From contig JBBDNB010000059.1 in NCBI GenBank assembly GCA_040877935.1, positions 1-48,566 on the forward strand: DNA of 48,566 nt, written 5' to 3'. Source of the stretch: Chitinophagales bacterium (GTDB lineage Bacteria; Bacteroidota; Bacteroidia; Chitinophagales; CAIOSU01). Position numbers and translations under genes: made by a program. Below are positions 25,475 to 33,736 of the stretch, piece by piece (position 1 is the first letter of the stretch; every line of letters starts with the position of its first letter). Below the pieces are notes generated by a model that had not been told where the DNA came from, searched no databases, and saw only the letters and a list, made by a program, of their open reading frames with translations.

Positions 25475-25774
25475 TTATGTAGCAATCTCATCTTTTGTGT
25501 TTTCTGAATAAACGGAATCCACCAATTGTTTTCCAAAATCCCAAATGCGTTTGCGCATGCCCAGATAGACAAACAACACCATTAATATTACATAAGCCTG
25601 TATTGCGTAAAGCCTCCTGGCAACCATATATTCGGAAGGGATATTTATAGCCGAATCTAAAAGTGCAATTTTAGTTCCCGGAAAATGATAAACAACAAAC
25701 AACATATAAGCACAATACAGGATGTCCCAGATTAAAAAAGCTATAATAAAACGGTCGGCAATTTTCTTAAACAT
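25475..25774 (-). CDS. Small two-TM membrane protein, hypothetical
   Basis: A 99-residue protein I cannot place in a family. Hydrophobic segments lie at about 9-29 and 57-73, with a loop of about 27 residues between them and a basic LGMRKR after the second, which would place the C-terminus in the cytoplasm. It is followed on the same strand by nothing closer than the metallophosphoesterase end (convergent), and the next upstream gene, DUF983, is 90 bp away. Confidence 0.6.
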   Translation of the reverse strand: MFKKIADRFIIAFLIWDILYCAYMLFVVYHFPGTKIALLDSAINIPSEYMVARRLYAIQAYVILMVLFVYLGMRKRIWDFGKQLVDSVYSENTKDEIAT

Positions 25775-25863
25775 TTTTGTATTAGGCTTGAAATTTAGAT
25801 TATGAGATTGTATTATGTTAGACGTAAGCGAATATAAAAAAGTTGCTCAATCATTCAAAAAAA

Positions 25864-26268
25864 TTAATCTTTCCATACAGGCGCTTCATTTTTCCAATTT
25901 GGATTGTACTTCACAAACATATTGACCCAGATCATTCGAGCTGTTCGAAACTCATAAGGGATTAATATCAAGTGAATTAAACTGACCACAATAATTGAAT
26001 GAAGTACACTAAGTCCAAAAATGAAATGAGCAACAGCAATCATGATCAATAACAAACCCACACTTAGCGCATAGCCAATATACATTGCTCCCCAGTAAAA
26101 GCCTATTTCTCCAAGCTCGGGATCCTGACCACACACAGGGCAAGTTTTATTCATTTCAAAAAGCCGTGAAATCTTATAGGGGTTTTCTTCCACAAACATG
26201 CTCGACTCATGACAGCGAGGACATTTGTGAAAAAATATACTGTACAGAAAGCTGCCCTTTTTAAACAT
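25864..26268 (-). CDS. DUF983 family membrane protein
   Basis: A 134-residue protein with a zinc-ribbon-like start and two membrane segments. CPRC (16-19) and CPVC (43-46) would bind one metal ion, followed by the conserved GEIGFYWGAMYIGYALS run and hydrophobic segments at about 60-82 and 84-106. The family is widespread, sometimes near cytochrome oxidase genes, with no settled role. It is transcribed away from the repeat lipoprotein gene; the 180-bp divergent spacer contains a strong nested dyad. Confidence 0.82.
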   Translation of the reverse strand: MFKKGSFLYSIFFHKCPRCHESSMFVEENPYKISRLFEMNKTCPVCGQDPELGEIGFYWGAMYIGYALSVGLLLIMIAVAHFIFGLSVLHSIIVVSLIHLILIPYEFRTARMIWVNMFVKYNPNWKNEAPVWKD

Positions 26269-26383
26269 TCTAAATACTTTTAAGTAATTTCAATTTTCTT
26301 TTTCAAAAGTAAACTGATAATAAATACTTTTAGCTAAGTTGCTTTGGTTTATTTTTATAAATTAATCTTGTTAAAAAAGAAAT

Positions 26384-26435
26384 GCGGGCTGTTTTCATTT
26401 GTTTCAAACAAATTTAATGAGATTTAACAGGCCGC
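26384..26435. promoter_or_regulatory. Nested 52-bp dyad upstream of the repeat lipoprotein
   Basis: Outer arms GCGGGCTGTT (26384-26393) and AACAGGCCGC (26426-26435) pair with one mismatch; inner arms ATTTGTTT and AAACAAAT (26397-26404 and 26406-26413) pair exactly around one base. It ends 13 bp before the lipoprotein ATG and could be an mRNA leader hairpin, an operator, or a palindromic repeat. Confidence 0.45.
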
Positions 26436-26448
26436 ACAATTGAAAAAT

Positions 26449-27579
26449 ATGCTTCTCCAAAATCGTGCAAATAAATATTATCTGCTGTTGCTTATCTTTC
26501 CTTTATTGTTTTTAACAGAGGCATGTGATAAAAAGGAAAAAACGCGTGATGTTGTTCTCAGAAATTATGCAAATGGTGAACCACAGGTAATTATTACTTT
26601 TCAAGGAAAAGGAGAAAATGAAAAAAAGATCAGGCAAATTGAATACTATGAAAATGGAAAAGTAAGAAGTGAGGTAAATTTCAATGGTAAAAAAGAACAC
26701 GGAAAAGCTACTACCTGGTATGAATCAGGACAAGTTAAATTTATAGAATATTACAATGAAGGCCTCAAAGACAGTGTATATCGTTTTTGGCATGAAAACG
26801 GCCAATTAGGTGCTGAAGAATATTACGATAATGGTGAAATTACAGGTGAATCTAAAACCTGGTTTGAAAATGGAAAACTTGCTACACATGCTTTTCATGA
26901 AGAAGGGGCTTATGAAGGCGAATTTAAAAAGTGGTATGCCAACGGAAATATAATGCAGGAAGGCCAGTATAGCAATGACAAAAAAGAAGGCATATGGCGT
27001 TATATGGGCACCAATGGCCAGGTAGAATCAGAGGGGGGGTATCAAGACGATAAAAAAGAAGGATTTTGGTCTTACTGGTATAAAAACGGACAGAAAAGAG
27101 CTGAAGGAAATTATGTGAAAGGTGAAAAGCAGGGCAAATGGCCATTTTGGTACTCTAACGGCAAACTCGTAGCAGAAACATACTTTAACAATGGCCTTAA
27201 GGACGGGCTATGGCGAGAATGGTATGAAAATGGGCAGTTAGGGTTTGAAGGCAATTACAAAGATGGCAAAGAACACGGCACAATTACGACCTGGTATGAA
27301 AATGGCAATAAGAAGTGGGAGCGAAACTATGTTATGGGCAAGGAACACGGAACTTCTAAAACCTATTGGCCTAACGGTAAAATATCAACCATAGGCCACT
27401 TTATTGACGGAAAAGAACATGGCTTATTTATTGGATATTATCAGAACGGACAAAAAGAATTTGAACGATTTTATGAAGATGGCAAAGCTGATGGAGATTT
27501 TATACGTTTTGACCGTCAGGGTAATGTTAAGGAAAGATTTTACTTTGAAGACGGGCAATTAATCAGGCGCGAGAATTAA
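26449..27579 (+). CDS. MORN/YwqK-type repeat lipoprotein
   Basis: A probable surface or periplasmic lipoprotein of 376 residues. The signal peptide ends in the lipobox LTEAC with Cys26 as lipidation site. The rest consists of about 13 repeats of roughly 23 residues with WYENG-type cores (for example TWYESGQVKF, FWHENGQLGA, SYWYKNGQKR), the pattern of MORN or YwqK antitoxin-like proteins. In this family the repeats form extended beta-hairpins that bind partners; no toxin gene is adjacent. I start at the ATG at 26449; an upstream TTG would add three residues. The dyad just upstream may control it. Confidence 0.82.
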   Translation: MLLQNRANKYYLLLLIFPLLFLTEACDKKEKTRDVVLRNYANGEPQVIITFQGKGENEKKIRQIEYYENGKVRSEVNFNGKKEHGKATTWYESGQVKFIEYYNEGLKDSVYRFWHENGQLGAEEYYDNGEITGESKTWFENGKLATHAFHEEGAYEGEFKKWYANGNIMQEGQYSNDKKEGIWRYMGTNGQVESEGGYQDDKKEGFWSYWYKNGQKRAEGNYVKGEKQGKWPFWYSNGKLVAETYFNNGLKDGLWREWYENGQLGFEGNYKDGKEHGTITTWYENGNKKWERNYVMGKEHGTSKTYWPNGKISTIGHFIDGKEHGLFIGYYQNGQKEFERFYEDGKADGDFIRFDRQGNVKERFYFEDGQLIRREN

Positions 27580-27594
27580 AATACAGTTTACAAG

Positions 27595-28782
27595 ATGAGC
27601 ACACTCAGGCAGCTCTTTTTATCCAGAGTAGCGCAAACTACTGATTTTCCATTATTACTTGAAATTGAACGTGCCGAGGGCATCTACCTTTATGACACTA
27701 AAGGCAAGCAATATATTGATCTGATTTCTGGTATTAGTGTCAGCAATGTGGGGCATTGTCATCCCAAAGTAGTTAAAGCTGTTCAAGAGCAGGCAGAAAA
27801 ATTTATGTTTCTGATGGTTTATGGGGAGTATGTGTATGCGCCACATGTATGTTTTGCAGATTACTTATGCAAACAATTGCCAAGTTCACTTGATCGCGTT
27901 TATTTCGTCAATTCAGGCTCTGAAGCTGTAGAAGGAGCAATGAAAACTGCCAAAAAATATACCGGAAGAGCTGAGATCATTCACTTTAAAAATTCCTATC
28001 ACGGCAGTAGCCATGGTGCCTTGAGCGTTATGGGCAATGAATATTTTAAAAACCCCTTCAGGCCGCTATTGCCCGGCATCAAAGCACTGGAATTCAACAA
28101 CAGCGAAATGCTGGATGAAATCACTGATCAAACTGCCTGTGTGATTGCTGAGCCGGTACAGGCAGAATCAGGTATTCACCCGGCAAGTGAGGCATTTATG
28201 AAAAAGCTCAGAAATAAATGTACTGAAACCGGGGCCTTGCTAATATTGGATGAAATTCAAACCGGAATGGGTCGTACAGGGACACTCTTTGCTTTCGAAC
28301 AATATGGTATTGTTCCAGATATCTTGCTCTCTGCAAAAAGTCTGGGAGGCGGAATGCCAATTGGTGCCTTTATTACCTCTTCAGCAATTATGTCTTGCCT
28401 AAAAGAGAACCCCATTCTGGGTCATATTACTACTTTTGGTGGGCATCCTGTTTCATGTCGTGCCGGTCATGCAGCGCTGGAAATTTTACTGGAAGAGGGG
28501 CATATCGATCAGGTAGAGGAAAAAGGCAAATACTTGGAAAATTTGCTGCAACATCCTTCGATTCTGGCAAAAAGAAGAAAAGGCCTGATGATGAGTTTGG
28601 AGTTCGAAAATTTTGAGCAGAACAAGCGCATTATTGATGCCTGTATTGAAAAAGGTGTGGTTACCGATTGGTTTCTTTTTTCGGATAAATGCATGCGCAT
28701 TGGTCCTCCGCTAATCATCAGTTTTGAGCAACTGAAGAATGCAGCTGAAATAATCATTAAGGCTATTGAGCAGAATGCTTGA
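27595..28782 (+). CDS. Class III PLP-dependent aminotransferase (acetylornithine aminotransferase-like)
   Basis: Transfers an amino group between an omega-amino substrate and a keto acid. The 395-residue fold-type I enzyme has the phosphate-binding NSGSEAVEGA (107-116), LDEIQTGMGRTG with cofactor Asp219, and the Schiff-base Lys248 in LLSAKSLGGG. Sequence style resembles acetylornithine or aspartate aminotransferase-family proteins in Bacteroidota, but no arginine genes are nearby, so substrate is open. It starts 15 bp after the repeat lipoprotein, possibly co-transcribed. Confidence 0.87.
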   Translation: MSTLRQLFLSRVAQTTDFPLLLEIERAEGIYLYDTKGKQYIDLISGISVSNVGHCHPKVVKAVQEQAEKFMFLMVYGEYVYAPHVCFADYLCKQLPSSLDRVYFVNSGSEAVEGAMKTAKKYTGRAEIIHFKNSYHGSSHGALSVMGNEYFKNPFRPLLPGIKALEFNNSEMLDEITDQTACVIAEPVQAESGIHPASEAFMKKLRNKCTETGALLILDEIQTGMGRTGTLFAFEQYGIVPDILLSAKSLGGGMPIGAFITSSAIMSCLKENPILGHITTFGGHPVSCRAGHAALEILLEEGHIDQVEEKGKYLENLLQHPSILAKRRKGLMMSLEFENFEQNKRIIDACIEKGVVTDWFLFSDKCMRIGPPLIISFEQLKNAAEIIIKAIEQNA

Positions 28783-28854
28783 TAAAAGCAGAATTATCAG
28801 TAAAATTCCTTTTCTTAGACTATACTCAGATTCAAGAAAATCAAATCTACAAGC

Positions 28855-29421
28855 ATGAAACAATTCGGAAAATACCTATTGCAAGGTCTGCTTTTATTTG
28901 CCCCGCTCATTATCACCGTTTATATTTTTCTGGCCACCTTTCTCTGGCTCGACAATATGGCCAATGACTTGATAGAAACCTTGTTTGGTTTTCGCTTTAT
29001 GGGGCTGGGTTTTGTGGTAATGATTTTGTTGCTCGCTGCTCTCGGCTGGCTGGGTTCTACCCTTTTGTTCCGTCCATTCTATAATTTTATGGAGCAGGTT
29101 TTTCAAAGTACACCTTTGCTTAAAATTATCTACACTTCATTGAAGGATCTGTTTTCTGCTTTTGTGGGGAAAGAGAAAAAGTTTGAAAAAGTAGTGCTGG
29201 TCAAATTTGCAGGAAGCGAGCAATTACAAAGAATGGGATTTCTGACACAATCAGATCTTGAAGGCATTGGTTTGAAAGCCAAAGTGGCTGTTTACTTTCC
29301 GCATTCTTACAATTTTTCAGGCAATCTGTATATCGTTGACAAAAGCTGTGTAACACTTATTGATATTGACGTATCTACTGCAATGAAATTTATGGTTTCC
29401 GGTGGTGTAGCTAAAATTTGA
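28855..29421 (+). CDS. DUF502 family membrane protein
   Basis: A 188-residue inner-membrane protein with hydrophobic segments at about 10-31 and 49-72, then a soluble domain with PLLKIIYTSLKDLFSAFVG and VAVYFPHSYNFSGNLYIVD. This matches the DUF502 layout, found in many bacteria and plants, with no established biochemical role. It follows the aminotransferase by 73 bp and ends just before a bidirectional terminator. Confidence 0.85.
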   Translation: MKQFGKYLLQGLLLFAPLIITVYIFLATFLWLDNMANDLIETLFGFRFMGLGFVVMILLLAALGWLGSTLLFRPFYNFMEQVFQSTPLLKIIYTSLKDLFSAFVGKEKKFEKVVLVKFAGSEQLQRMGFLTQSDLEGIGLKAKVAVYFPHSYNFSGNLYIVDKSCVTLIDIDVSTAMKFMVSGGVAKI

Positions 29422-29426
29422 GCATA

Positions 29427-29460
29427 AAAAAACCTGCCAAATTTATTTGACAGGTTTTTT
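29427..29460. terminator. Bidirectional intrinsic terminator
   Basis: The hairpin AAAAAACCTG...CAGGTTTTTT (one mismatch in the longer stem) lies between the convergent DUF502 and surface-protein genes. The A- and T-runs at its ends give U-tails in both directions. Confidence 0.85.
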
Positions 29461-29478
29461 AAAATTTATGCCTAAAGT

Positions 29479-32292
29479 TTAGCGCAATACCTGAACCTTG
29501 GTTTCCATTAGAATTCTTCCATCATTGTCTCTGCCAATTAAAAAGTACAACCCTTCAGCCAATTCTGCTGTAGAAATAAAGTTTTCTGAACGATCAGCAC
29601 GGGTAACAACATGTGCTTTTCCATTTAAGTCAATAAGTGATAAAGTAATGTCTTTATCCTGGAAAATATTGCTTTTTACATAAAACCCATTGCTACTTGG
29701 ATTGGGATACAGTTGATAATCTATATTTGCGCGATAGTCCTCAATACCCGGACAAGCCCCATATATCACATCAATAGATGCTTCGGCAGTACAATTGTTT
29801 GATCCGGTATAGGTATAAAACACAGTAGAGCTGTTTAGATTAGAATCAACAAGTACTGTAAGATCCAATGTACTTCCACTCACGCCCACCCCGCTAAAAG
29901 TACCTCCGGGTGGTGTCGCCTCTAATGCTAAGGTGCTGACTTGATCAAAGCAAATTGTTGTATCACCAAAAGCAAAATCAACATTTGGCAGTGCATTGAC
30001 TTCTACAGTTTCCTGTGCAGTGTTTGAGCAAGAAGTATTGTTGTCTGTTACAATTACCGTATAGGTTTCATCAGATGAAGGATTCACCTGGATGCTTGCA
30101 GTAGTCTCATTATTATTGCTCCATTCATAATCTGTGCCTCCACTTGCGGTCAAAGTTGTAGTTTCCCCTTCGCAAATTTCCGTGTTCCCGATAATGCTGG
30201 CATTTGGCAAGGCATTTACTACAACCGTTTCCTGAATTGTAATGGAGCATGTATTTGTATCCGTAACTATAACCGAATATGTAGAATCAGATGTTGGACT
30301 TACTTGAATACTTGCTGTAGTTTCAAAATTGCTCCACTCGTAATCAGTCCCTCCACTTGCAGTCAAGGTGGTCTGATCGCCAGTACATATTTCTGTATCA
30401 CCTGTAATCTGTGCATTTGGAAGCGGGTTAACGGTGAGCAAAATACTGTCGGTTCCGGTACAGCCCAATGCGTCTTCAAGTTCCACTGAATAGTATTGAT
30501 CAGCCCCGGGACTAACCAGTATGCTATCATTTCCGGAAAATGTACTCCAAGTAATATTGTCTGTTGTATTTACAAATAAATAAGTGCTGTCTCCTGCACA
30601 AATCACGGAATCACCCGTAATTTCAGGCTCGGGATTGGCGTGGAAAGTTACTGTGGCAGTACCTGTCCCTGTACAACTCTGGTCATCCACAGTTACTGAA
30701 TATGATCCATCTAAAGTAACAGATATAGTCCGGGTGGTATCCCCTGTATTCCATATATAATCCGCCCCTGAATTGGCTGCATTCAACACCACCGTATCGC
30801 CTTCACAGGCATCTACATCGTTAAGTGGCACATTCAGGTTTGAACCGGTAGTTACTACTGCTGTATCTGTAATAGAGCAACCAGAAGAAGGGTCGGTAAT
30901 GGTTACTACATACGTGTCGGGTGTGCTCACGGTTATTGTTTGACTGCTTTCAGTAGTTGACCAGTTGTAAGTGGCTCCCGGATTTTCAGCATCTAATGTT
31001 ACAGGATTTCCATTACAGATAATCGCATCAAATAATGCAGGGCTTGGCTCGGGAAGTACATTCACCGTCACCTGATCAGCATCAGTACACCCGGTAGCTC
31101 CCGTAACCGTTACAGAATATGTACTTGTAGAGGATGGGCTTACAGTAATACTTGCATCTGTAGAATTGTTGTTCCAAGCATAACCCACACCACCTGATGC
31201 AGTGAGTGTAACAGTATCACCAGGACAAATATCTTCATCAGCTCCTGCATCGGCTATTACTTCATTGATGGTGATGGTTTTTTCAAGTGTGTCTGGATAA
31301 TTTCTGCTTGCAATTAATCTTACCGTAAATTGACCGGATGAAGTATAAGTGTGACTTGGGTTTTGCTGTGTGCTTCCATTGCTTCCATCACCAAAATCCC
31401 ACTGCCATGATGAAGGATTTTGAATGCTACTGTCGGTGAATTGCACCACTTGGCCCACACAGGCGTCTTCAAAGCCAAAATTGGCCAAAGGTTCTGGTGT
31501 TGCTTGTGTAATGATCAATGTAGTGGAATCCAGATCACCCTGTAAATCGGTAGAAACCTCTGCTACGGGCAATTTACCTTCTCGGGTATGGAAGTAATAA
31601 TTTACAAGTGTGTCGTATATAAGATCTACTTGATTCCATTGTGCAGGAAGGCCAGGAAATACGGAGAACTTTGCAAAAATAGTATCAACAATATATTCTA
31701 CTCTTTTGTCTTTGATGCTTTTGTAAATTCCATAGTCGGTTTCAACTAAACCATGAGCCTCAACAGTATCGAAATGTTCTGACTCTCTCTTCAACCAAAC
31801 GGAATCAACACCAAAAGCAGACCCATCGCCTTTCTCACTGATTTTATAACTGCCACTAAAGTTTTTGAGGTATTCCAATGGATAATCATAAATAAGAGAT
31901 GGTGGATCAATTTCGATAGTCATTGTTACCCCTAAATTAAGTGGGTCACCGGCCAAACCAACTAAATGACTGCTTGCTGTCGAACTTTCAAAGTAAACAA
32001 AAGTAATATTGTCGGCAGTCATGCAAAGATTGGAACTTGGATAATCAGAAGCATAGGGCGTAGTTGCCGGATCTACAGCATTTGTTACTGCGGTGGTATG
32101 TTTATTGTGCCCCCTGAAATCCCAATACAGATCGGCTCCGGTATTCATAAAACCGCTGATGTTTGGAATGGTATCGGTTTCACGGGTTGCATTTTCGCCT
32201 ATTTGTATGATCTGGTTTTCACTTACAGTGATTTGTGCTGTAGTAATTTGCGTCAGCAATATCATTACAGCAGGAAGTATATATTTTTTCAT
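29479..32292 (-). CDS. Large secreted PKD/Ig-like repeat protein with T9SS sorting domain
   Basis: A 937-residue surface or adhesin-type protein. It has a signal peptide (MKKYILPAVMILLTQITTAQ), an N-terminal domain of about 260 residues of unknown fold, a PKD domain (about 280-345, with WQWDFGDGSNGSTQQNPSHTY), then a chain of six Ig-like repeats of 65-75 residues with CxGD...YxWS patterns, and a type A C-terminal sorting domain (LYPNPSSNGFYV, LIDLNGKAH, AELAEGLYFL). The last two Ig-like repeats are almost identical, indicating recent duplication. Role is likely adhesion or matrix binding; ligand unknown. The type IX system would anchor it to surface lipopolysaccharide. Confidence 0.85.
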   Translation of the reverse strand: MKKYILPAVMILLTQITTAQITVSENQIIQIGENATRETDTIPNISGFMNTGADLYWDFRGHNKHTTAVTNAVDPATTPYASDYPSSNLCMTADNITFVYFESSTASSHLVGLAGDPLNLGVTMTIEIDPPSLIYDYPLEYLKNFSGSYKISEKGDGSAFGVDSVWLKRESEHFDTVEAHGLVETDYGIYKSIKDKRVEYIVDTIFAKFSVFPGLPAQWNQVDLIYDTLVNYYFHTREGKLPVAEVSTDLQGDLDSTTLIITQATPEPLANFGFEDACVGQVVQFTDSSIQNPSSWQWDFGDGSNGSTQQNPSHTYTSSGQFTVRLIASRNYPDTLEKTITINEVIADAGADEDICPGDTVTLTASGGVGYAWNNNSTDASITVSPSSTSTYSVTVTGATGCTDADQVTVNVLPEPSPALFDAIICNGNPVTLDAENPGATYNWSTTESSQTITVSTPDTYVVTITDPSSGCSITDTAVVTTGSNLNVPLNDVDACEGDTVVLNAANSGADYIWNTGDTTRTISVTLDGSYSVTVDDQSCTGTGTATVTFHANPEPEITGDSVICAGDSTYLFVNTTDNITWSTFSGNDSILVSPGADQYYSVELEDALGCTGTDSILLTVNPLPNAQITGDTEICTGDQTTLTASGGTDYEWSNFETTASIQVSPTSDSTYSVIVTDTNTCSITIQETVVVNALPNASIIGNTEICEGETTTLTASGGTDYEWSNNNETTASIQVNPSSDETYTVIVTDNNTSCSNTAQETVEVNALPNVDFAFGDTTICFDQVSTLALEATPPGGTFSGVGVSGSTLDLTVLVDSNLNSSTVFYTYTGSNNCTAEASIDVIYGACPGIEDYRANIDYQLYPNPSSNGFYVKSNIFQDKDITLSLIDLNGKAHVVTRADRSENFISTAELAEGLYFLIGRDNDGRILMETKVQVLR

Positions 32293-32338
32293 GGGGTATG
32301 GTTTGTTTGGTATAAGATAATAAAAATGGGATTGATTA

Positions 32339-33460
32339 TCAGCTATTGAGCATAACCGGCATTACTAGCATCATCAATTCCTCATTGTCGTCTTTTTCAG
32401 CAGGCAAAAGAATGCCGGCACGGGTTGGCCCACCCAATTCAAGATTGATTTCATCGCTTTCTAAAATTCCGAGCATTTCAGCCAAAAACTTGGCATTAAA
32501 ACCAATTTCCATGTCCTCGCCTTTGAAATTACAGGTCAATCTTTCATTTGCTTCATTGGAAAAATCAAGGTCCTGGGCTGAAACCTGCAGGTCGCTACCT
32601 GCTATGCGCATCATTACCTGGTTGGTGGTTTTGTTTGAGAAAATCACAATTCGCTTGAGTGAATCCTGCAATTCCTTTCTTCCTATGGTCAACAGACTTT
32701 CATTGTTCGTTGGAATTACTGCATTGTAGTCCGGAAACTTGGCATCAATTAATCTGCATATGAGCTTGATGTTTTCAAAACTAAAAAATCCATTGGAGTT
32801 GTTATACGAAACATCTACTACAGCATCTTCATTATTTGGCAAAGCATTTTTCAAAAGATTCAACGCTTTTCTTGGAACAATAAAACTTCCACTTTCATCA
32901 CTCTTCGTGTCTAACCTGCGGTAGCGCACCAGCTTGTGTGCATCTGTTGCTACAAAAGTAATTCCATCCTCATCTAACTGTACAAGGACTCCTGTCATTG
33001 CAGGCCTAAGATCATCGTTGCTAACAGCAAAAAGCGTTTTGCTTATAGCATTGTTCAATACTGAAGCAGGCATATGAATATCAGAAACATTTTCTGCTTC
33101 CGGGATTTTCGGGAAATCTTCACCATTCTCTCCGGCCAGTTTATAGCGTCCATTTTCTGATGTAATTTCTATAGCATAGGATTTTTCATCATAACTGAAA
33201 GTCAATGGCTGCTCAGGCAGAGTCTTCAAAGTTTCCAAAAGAATTTTTGCAGGCACGGCAATCAGCCCTTCCTTTTCCGATTGAATTTCCAGTGTTGAAG
33301 ACATGGAAGTTTCCAAATCTGTAGCAAAAACCGTCAGTTTATTGGGTTCTATTTTAAAAAGAAAATTCTCCAGAATTGGCAAGACCGTATTTGCACTGAT
33401 CACTCCACTTACCAATTGCACTTGTTTCAATAAATTACTAGTCGATACAATAAATTTCAT
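32339..33460 (-). CDS. dnaN: DNA polymerase III subunit beta (sliding clamp)
   Basis: Ring-shaped clamp that tethers replicative polymerase to DNA. The 373-residue protein has the three-domain clamp structure with MKFIVSTSNLLKQVQLVSGV at the start, FVATDAHKLVRYRR in the middle, and the C-terminal LVMPVMLNS strand that forms the partner pocket. I use the ATG at 33460; the frame extends 11 residues upstream without similarity. dnaA is not in the window, so dnaN is away from the origin-type cluster. The spacer to the next gene upstream contains a TATCCTTT/AAAGGATA inverted repeat (33518-33581). Confidence 0.96.
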   Translation of the reverse strand: MKFIVSTSNLLKQVQLVSGVISANTVLPILENFLFKIEPNKLTVFATDLETSMSSTLEIQSEKEGLIAVPAKILLETLKTLPEQPLTFSYDEKSYAIEITSENGRYKLAGENGEDFPKIPEAENVSDIHMPASVLNNAISKTLFAVSNDDLRPAMTGVLVQLDEDGITFVATDAHKLVRYRRLDTKSDESGSFIVPRKALNLLKNALPNNEDAVVDVSYNNSNGFFSFENIKLICRLIDAKFPDYNAVIPTNNESLLTIGRKELQDSLKRIVIFSNKTTNQVMMRIAGSDLQVSAQDLDFSNEANERLTCNFKGEDMEIGFNAKFLAEMLGILESDEINLELGGPTRAGILLPAEKDDNEELMMLVMPVMLNS

Positions 33461-33681
33461 TGCTGTGTTATTTTTATATTTCAAATTGCCCAAAGGGTTT
33501 GCAGTATTAATTTAACCTATCCTTTACGATTTATTCCTTTCTGTCACAATTGTCATTTCCATCAAGGGAATTAAAAGGATAATAATTAACTGCCAAATAT
33601 AGCGATTATCCCGATACGGAACAGGTTTTAAATGAAAATATTTACCCGCATAATTTTCAACAGAGGCAGCAGCTATAAAAT

Positions 33682-33717
33682 AAAATTGCGGCACAAATAA
33701 AGCTGTGCCGCAATTTT
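33682..33717 (-). terminator. Intrinsic terminator of the CHVPPGN surface-protein gene
   Basis: A perfect 14-bp stem AAAATTGCGGCACA (33682-33695) with its complement (33704-33717) and an 8-nt loop. On the minus strand the stem is followed by a T-rich tail and lies 20 bp past the stop at 33737. The rest of 33461-33736 holds the dnaN leader region and nothing else recognised. Confidence 0.85.
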
Positions 33718-33736
33718 AAAAAATAATTTCAAGCCA

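Noticed and set aside
26560-27570. Regularly spaced repeats that might suggest a CRISPR array
   Set aside because: The repeats vary at the DNA level, are about 69 bp long, and encode WYENG-type protein repeats in one open frame.
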